Assembly (NCBI GenBank): GCA_946811695.1
Contig: OX328126.1
Location: 81,645,214 to 81,709,213 of the forward strand
DNA length: 64,000 nt
Direction: 5' to 3'
DNA from: Gonocerus acuteangulatus
Taxonomy: Eukaryota; Arthropoda; Insecta; Hemiptera; Coreidae
The notes beneath the pieces were generated by a model. That model saw only the letters and a program-made list of their open reading frames with translations. It searched no databases and was not told where the DNA came from. Of this stretch, positions 60,201 to 64,000 are shown piece by piece; position 1 is the stretch's first letter, and the number at the start of each line of letters is the position of its first letter. The position numbers were made by a program, and so were the translations under genes.

Positions 60201-63200
60201 GTCACTGCCCCCAGATTAAGTTTTAATAAATAGAATATATATTTCTAAAACATATTTTTTGAAGGAATACCAATGTTTTTCCCAGTGTGTGTGCAATAAG
60301 TACTATTGTAGATATACAAATTAGTCATTAAGTTATAATTTGAAAAATTCATTAAAATTTGTTCCACTTCATCTCCTCTTCTTCTTCCTCCTCCTTGTGC
60401 CTTTCAGCGTGGAGGAGCCTCAGTCCATGCCAGCCAGGCACCACGGTCCCCGGCCAGCGCCTTCTTTGCATTCAGCCCATGGCCTCTTTGCTGCCCCAGC
60501 GGGCATCTTCCAGTCAGCTTATCTTTGAAAAACTTCCTGGGATTCGATCTTCCTCTATTCGACAAAGGTGGCCAAACCATTTCAGCTCCCTCTTTTCGAC
60601 TGCTTCTTTTACAGCTGAAACTCCCAGGTCCTCTCTTATTCGCTGATTTCTAACCAGATCTCTTCTGGTTCGGCCCGCCACTCTCCTCAGGTATCTCATT
60701 TTGGCGCAACAACAAACAAATTTGTTGCACAACCCTTTAAAATGTGCGTTATTTAATAATGTCATACTCATACATTTGATTCCTTTACTTTTATTTATTT
60801 CCCCAACATAACTTAGGAATTCAACATAAATGTCAAGTAGTATTAGAAATTTAAAATGTTAAAGTGTTTTAGGCCACATACTTTGATTTTTTTTTTTTTT
60901 TTTTTTTTTTTTTGAGCTCGAGGAGCCCAATCAATAGACCATACAGACATTTGTCTAATATTTGTTGACCCATTATTTCCAAAAATTGTTTCATTGAAAT
61001 GAGTTTTAACCCTCTCGTTGCTTTGAACGAGTTAACTCATGCTCGACTAGCAGGGCCTCAGACGCTCTACACGAAATAACTCGTGCTCCACACTCCACAC
61101 CTCTGATGCTCCTCACGAGTTAACTCGTGGCCCCATTAGAGCCGCTTCTCCAGCCTAGTGCTACTAACTCGTACAGAATCAGTGGACCTAGCGAGAATAA
61201 GGAGAGTTCTCAGCTTCATTAAATCCATGTCAGAGATCAATGTCTTATCCCTGAGGCATCTAAAGAAGTCATAATGATATAAGGCATTACATTTTCTGAG
61301 CATGTTTAGAATCTGTGATGACTATTCATTTTCTGTAACGGTTAAAGTAACCAAAGCTTTATAGCTCAATTATCTTGTAATTGCTAGACGTGTTGATTTT
61401 ATTATTTATGAATAGCGTTCACATGGTTCTTTAAATACATAATTTTCAATTTTATCAAATCTTCTTTGTATATTAATTGAAATTATAGATTGTGCAAGTC
61501 TATTATTATCCATAACAAAAGATCTAAAGTCCTACAATCGACATTGTTGTGGATATTGTTGGGGGTTAAAGCTAGTGCGCCTCAGCGCCTATTTGTAGGG
61601 TCGTACTCAGATTTGTTTCCCTAACCCTATTGTTGTAGTTTCTATCTTTTAGTCGACAATTTAGATCTTGTTTAGTATGGTCGGTACAAATAGCGTCCTT
61701 ACATTATTAAATACAATGATATAAATGAATATAAACTATATCAAGCCACTAATAATACCGTCATTTCTTATTTGAGTGATATTATTTTCCATGATAGAAA
61801 ATGTCTTTTATTTTAGTATAATATTACCAATGTAAAGAAAATTTTACATTGTAAGTTAATAATTCCAAATATACAACAAGAGAATGCAAAGAGAGACAAA
61901 AGAGTTGAATGGTAGTCAGGTCGAGATGAAGAGAGATTGGCGAGTGTTTTTGGGAAGCTAAATGGATACGCATCGAGCGTACTGGGCGCTATGAGTCCCT
62001 TCATTCACCAGCAATGAAAGGGTTAAGAGCTCCCTTTTATGCAAAATGCTGAAGCTAATCTCGATTTCTGACGTCCCATTTCTTGGATTTCTAAATTAAT
62101 TTCTAAGTACAGATGGAATGGTTGGGATTCGGCTAAATAAACCTCAATATGATTTTGTTTTAAAAAAATCTATATTTCGGACGTTTCGGCTACTCATTGG
62201 TAGCCTTCGTCAGCTAAAATGACAAAAAAAAGAAATTAATACAGAAACAATCAAGAAAAATTTATAATTGTGATAGGTAACAGAACTATAGATACAGTTT
62301 AACTTATAACAGAACATATCGTCTTAAAATTCTTAGAATGAGTAGAATGAAAAAAGAAAATAGGTACAGTAATTGATTTTAATAGTAATTAGTAACATTA
62401 ATTGATTTTACAAAGAAATAAGAGAACTATATACCAATGACAAATATAGTAGCTAATAGTAACATTAATTAATTTTACAAAGAAATAAGATACTACATAC
62501 CAATGGAAATGCCGAGCGGCAGAGGAAGACCAAGGTTGGCAATTAAGTAACCATTGTGAAAGTGTCTAAGGAAAAAAGGAATCTGCAAGGGGTATATGTA
62601 ACTGGAAACAGCAAAAGGTGGGGGAAAACGGGCGGTAGGATCAAACAGATGTTTATGACATTTTATGACAGGAAAGGAGAAAAAGGTGTTAATGGAAGGA
62701 TACCCAAGGGGCAAGGTAAAAATCTAGGTAGGTGGTCGGGCGAGTATTTGGAAAATATTAGCGTACATAGGAGAAATGCCTTGTTGGTCAGTTTTGTAAT
62801 TTATATTGTTTTTGTTTAAGTTTATGTGTACACATTCCGAGATCTGTAGTCTTTTTTTGTTACGTTGTGTAGAAAGAATTTTCGTGTCGTCGAAGTTAAA
62901 AGTGTGTTTTTGTGTAATGGCGTGTTTTGCAAGTGCAGATTTATCTATTTCTTTATTAGTGATGGTTCGTTTATGTTGTGTAAGACGTGAGTGAATGTCA
63001 TTTATGGTTTCTCCTATGTATACACCATTACAGGAAGGGGTTTGGCAAGGGACTTGGTAAACACATCGGGTTGTATGTTATAAGTTAAACTGTATCTATA
63101 GTTCTGTTACCTATCACAATTATAAATTTTTCTTGATTGTTTCTGTATTAATTTCTTTTTTTTTGTCATTTTAGCTGACGAAGGCTACCAATGAGTAGCC

Positions 63201-63484
63201 GAAACGTCCGAAATATAGATTTTTTTAAAACAAAATCATATTGAGGTTTATTTAGCCGAATCCCAACCATTCCATCTGTACTTATCACCTCGACGGCTAA
63301 CTATCTAATCATCATGATAAATTAATTTCTATATAAACTATAGCTATGAGTTGATACTAACCCTGACTATATGAAGTCCTATAAGCATGTTGATATGTCC
63401 ATGAGGAGTGTCTCCCAGATCAGCATCTCGGAACTGCAGCAGCTGTATTAGCACCTCTAACTCTTTATTAATCGACATAAGGTA
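54032..63484 (-). CDS. Calpain-5/6-type protein, C-terminal part, 5 exons
   Basis: Exons in transcript order: 63484-63362, 59133-58925, 58171-58053, 57246-57110, 54220-54032. All acceptors are AG and donors GT; phases 0, 0, 2, 1, 0 agree, giving 258 residues and a stop. Residues about 1-120 look like calpain domain III (IGLHIVRVEENRNCRLHKLW, then NYIIIPTTFRQGDVLSF). Residues about 130-258 look like a C2 domain (EWVTVVIIESADI, NVNPYCSIVCEGKKV, PVWNMAYIFYRKRP, then GLLGECELP and GTIHLIIL). Domain III followed by C2 with no penta-EF hand is the calpain-5/6/TRA-3 layout. Those are cytosolic cysteine proteases (calpain-6 lacks the catalytic cysteine); the protease core is outside this window, so activity cannot be judged. 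Confidence 0.9.
54369..54559 (-). mobile_element. tRNA-derived SINE
   Basis: Minus-strand full-length copy with a diverged head (gtccccgtgctctagtggct) and B-box-like ggttcaagtcc. Flanked by ttcaagccac at 54359-54368 and 54560-54569. Confidence 0.87.
55815..55841 (-). mobile_element. 27-bp SINE stub with target duplication
   Basis: Only cagcgctaatggc plus poly(A), read on the minus strand, lies between two copies of tatactatctt (55804-55814 and 55842-55852). This is the last piece of the SINE 3' end. Confidence 0.7.
57110..57246 (-). CDS. Calpain-type exon d: C2 core
   Basis: Acceptor tttattgcag, donor gtgtgt. NPYCSIVCEGKKVRTDSAGN and PVWNMAYIFYRKRPQKSIII are the NPY and W-N...FYR core motifs of calpain C2 domains. 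The exact donor (attagg|gtgtgt) was chosen because it keeps phase 0 with the last exon. Confidence 0.92.
57703..57889 (-). mobile_element. tRNA-derived SINE, full length
   Basis: Intact-looking A-box region (tggtctaatggc) and B-box (ggttcgattcc) on the minus strand, middle hairpin phrase, gcgctaatgacctagatg tail and poly(A) of about 23. Flanked by a perfect 12-bp duplication tactatgtgaat (57691-57702 and 57890-57901). This clean copy suggests recent activity. It is in a calpain intron. Confidence 0.93.
58053..58171 (-). CDS. Calpain-type exon c: linker and C2 start
   Basis: Acceptor attcttacag, donor gtaagt. An Asn/Ser linker (ELNNDSPKSFNPCSC) leads into EYEWVTVVIIESADITNKML, the first C2 strand and loop. 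Confidence 0.9.
58925..59133 (-). CDS. Calpain-type exon b: domain III core
   Basis: Acceptor ccaatatag, donor gtaata. VEENRNCRLHKLW continues the preceding strand; NYIIIPTTFRQGDVLSFIIR is the conserved PTTF region of domain III. Leaves with 2 codon bases, completed to Arg by the next exon. Confidence 0.92.
59373..59592. mobile_element. piggyBac-type MITE
   Basis: TTAA at both ends (59373-59376 and 59589-59592), with inverted ends cccttaattagtgg and its complement. The left subterminal region reads gtgtcgggtcatattgaccc, typical of piggyBac-type non-autonomous elements. The interior of about 210 bp is AT-rich and non-coding. It lies in a calpain intron. Confidence 0.85.
59593..60403 (-). other. 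Calpain intron sequence, unrecognised
   Basis: The minus frame 59611-59820 (69 codons, Cys-rich middle) could be a transposase relic but is not identified. 60000-60190 has three diverged copies of an aaatcc(t/c)atttcttga / ttttcc... phrase. Confidence 0.4.
60404..60771 (-). pseudogene. RTE-like LINE, C-terminal fragment
   Basis: The minus strand reads MRYLRRVAGRTRRDLVRNQR, then REDLGVSAVKEAVEKRELKW followed by FGHLCRIEEDR, the usual tail of insect endonuclease-reverse transcriptase LINEs. A frameshift near 60540 leads to PRKFFKDKLTGRCPLGQQRG and ALAGDRGAWLAW before a stop at 60404-60406, then a GGA/GAA-rich 3' tail. Catalytic motifs are absent. Clade assignment is tentative. Confidence 0.75.
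61006..62026. mobile_element. Putative piggyBac-type non-autonomous element
   Basis: TTAA at 61006-61009 and 62023-62026. The ends are imperfectly inverted: ccctctcgttgctttgaacg at the left and, in complement, ccctttcattgctggtgaat at the right. The left subterminal region has repeated acgagttaactcgtg-like palindromes (61025-61175). No transposase is recognised in the AT-rich interior. Confidence 0.6.
62104..63284 (-). mobile_element. Penelope-like element remnant with inverted arms and hammerhead-like motifs
   Basis: Inverted arms of about 205-210 bp (62104-62314 and 63078-63284) flank a GIY-YIG endonuclease fragment. Each arm holds CTGACGA, a stem II of GGCTAC/GTAGCC with loop CAATGA, GAAA and CGTC: the plus-strand motif is at 63175-63208, its mirror at 62180-62213 on the minus strand. 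One extra A precedes stem II compared with the textbook hammerhead. The arms agree almost base for base. Penelope-like elements are known for GIY-YIG domains, irregular terminal repeats and hammerheads, which fits this element well. Confidence 0.83.
62724..63080 (-). pseudogene. GIY-YIG endonuclease domain of a Penelope-like element
   Basis: The minus-strand frame reads CVYQVPCQTPSCNGVYIGET, the GIY-YIG signature region (here VYQ and VYIG) with a Cys pair typical of Penelope elements, then RLTQHKR, SALAKHAITQKHTFNFDDTK and a KILSTQRNKKRLQISE block, ending in a TAG at 62724-62726. It begins at the inner edge of the right arm, with an upstream in-frame stop, so the reverse transcriptase and the N-terminus are missing. 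Confidence 0.85.
63285..63361 (-). other. Calpain intron between the Penelope remnant and exon a
   Basis: Short AT-rich spacer containing the donor side of exon a. Confidence 0.6.
63362..63484 (-). CDS. Calpain-type exon a: domain III start
   Basis: Acceptor ttatttcag, donor gttagt, 41 codons, phase 0. It encodes INKELEVLIQLLQFRD, an acidic Asp-rich turn and MLIGLHIVR, matching the first strands of domain III where a xVLIxLxQ-D...xIGxHxxxVEEN pattern is usual. Confidence 0.88.
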
Positions 63485-64000
63485 CTGAAATAACAACAAA
63501 TTTTCTCATTCATTTAATTAATTTGTTTTAAATTATTTGAAGCTCCTTCCCAAGATGATTTGTCCTAATATTCATATCGCCTCTCTCCTTTGTATATGGT
63601 TGCAGTTAGACCTGGGCATAATTTATTTGAAATAATATTTTCGGAATAAATCATGAAATAACCTTAACAGATTATTTCAGAAATAATTTATTTTATAATT
63701 TTTAAAATATTATTTCGGAAATAATTATTTCAAGGATTAAATCATTTCATGATTAATGATATATTTATTCCCGAAATGATTATTTGATGGAATAATATAT
63801 TCTGATATCTTAATTTATACAAAAAAATCTTCTAAATACATGTTTTCCTGTGAAGCCTCATTGAGCTGTGTTGGCGATAATGGTCCTGATGTCGATGGGG
63901 CGTAGAAAACAAAAACAAAAAAAAAAAAAAATTGCGGTGTTAACGTGTTAAATCAGTCTTCAATTTTATTATTTTTTTTGGGGGGGGGGAGGGTTCGATT
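63485..64000. other. AT-rich sequence upstream of calpain exon a
   Basis: 63610-63795 is built of imperfect repeats of gaaataattattt and its complement, giving a low-complexity self-complementary block. A G-run (63980-63988) lies near the end. No further calpain exon was found in these last 500 bp. Confidence 0.5.

Overview
This is a eukaryotic, AT-rich, repeat-dense window. Short exons with GT-AG introns, tRNA-derived SINEs with target-site duplications, hAT, piggyBac, PIF/Harbinger, jockey-like, RTE-like and Penelope-like remnants and many (TA)n tracts point to an arthropod, most likely an insect. I cannot fix the order from sequence alone. No single long open reading frame represents a host gene. 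The two genes below were recovered by joining short exons whose splice sites and phases agree.

Gene 1 (plus strand, about 21.8-45.2 kb, 5' end outside or unrecognised) is a FOG/ZFPM-family transcriptional cofactor, the u-shaped (ush) orthologue. Nine coding exons join without a phase break into 734 visible residues. They carry eight zinc fingers (five CCHC, three C2H2) and a CtBP-type PLDLS motif. Its introns hold a 40-bp minisatellite with higher-order structure, a hAT transposon containing another element that itself contains a SINE, and a Harbinger remnant. The probable 3' UTR contains a palindromic Penelope-type repeat. Gene 2 (minus strand, 63.5-54.0 kb, 5' end outside the window) is the C-terminal part of a calpain-5/6-type protein (domain III plus C2). 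Its five exons also keep phase. The two genes converge on a spacer of about 9 kb that carries transposon copies and a 1-kb inverted repeat.

The first 21 kb has no recognised host exon. It holds a 172-bp satellite-like array (1-2.5 kb), a 92-bp array (6.8-8.1 kb), copies of two related unnamed repeat families (called A and B here), palindromes and long (TA)n tracts. A and B share end architecture and a module that abuts (TA)n.

The most interesting signal is a set of Penelope-like palindromes at 14.2, 18.9, 36.7, 45.6 and 62.1 kb. Their arms carry hammerhead-ribozyme-like cores. The 62.1-63.3 kb copy still has a GIY-YIG endonuclease remnant between its arms, which ties the palindromes to Penelope-like elements. 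Whether any core self-cleaves cannot be decided here: each has one extra nucleotide before stem II compared with the textbook motif.
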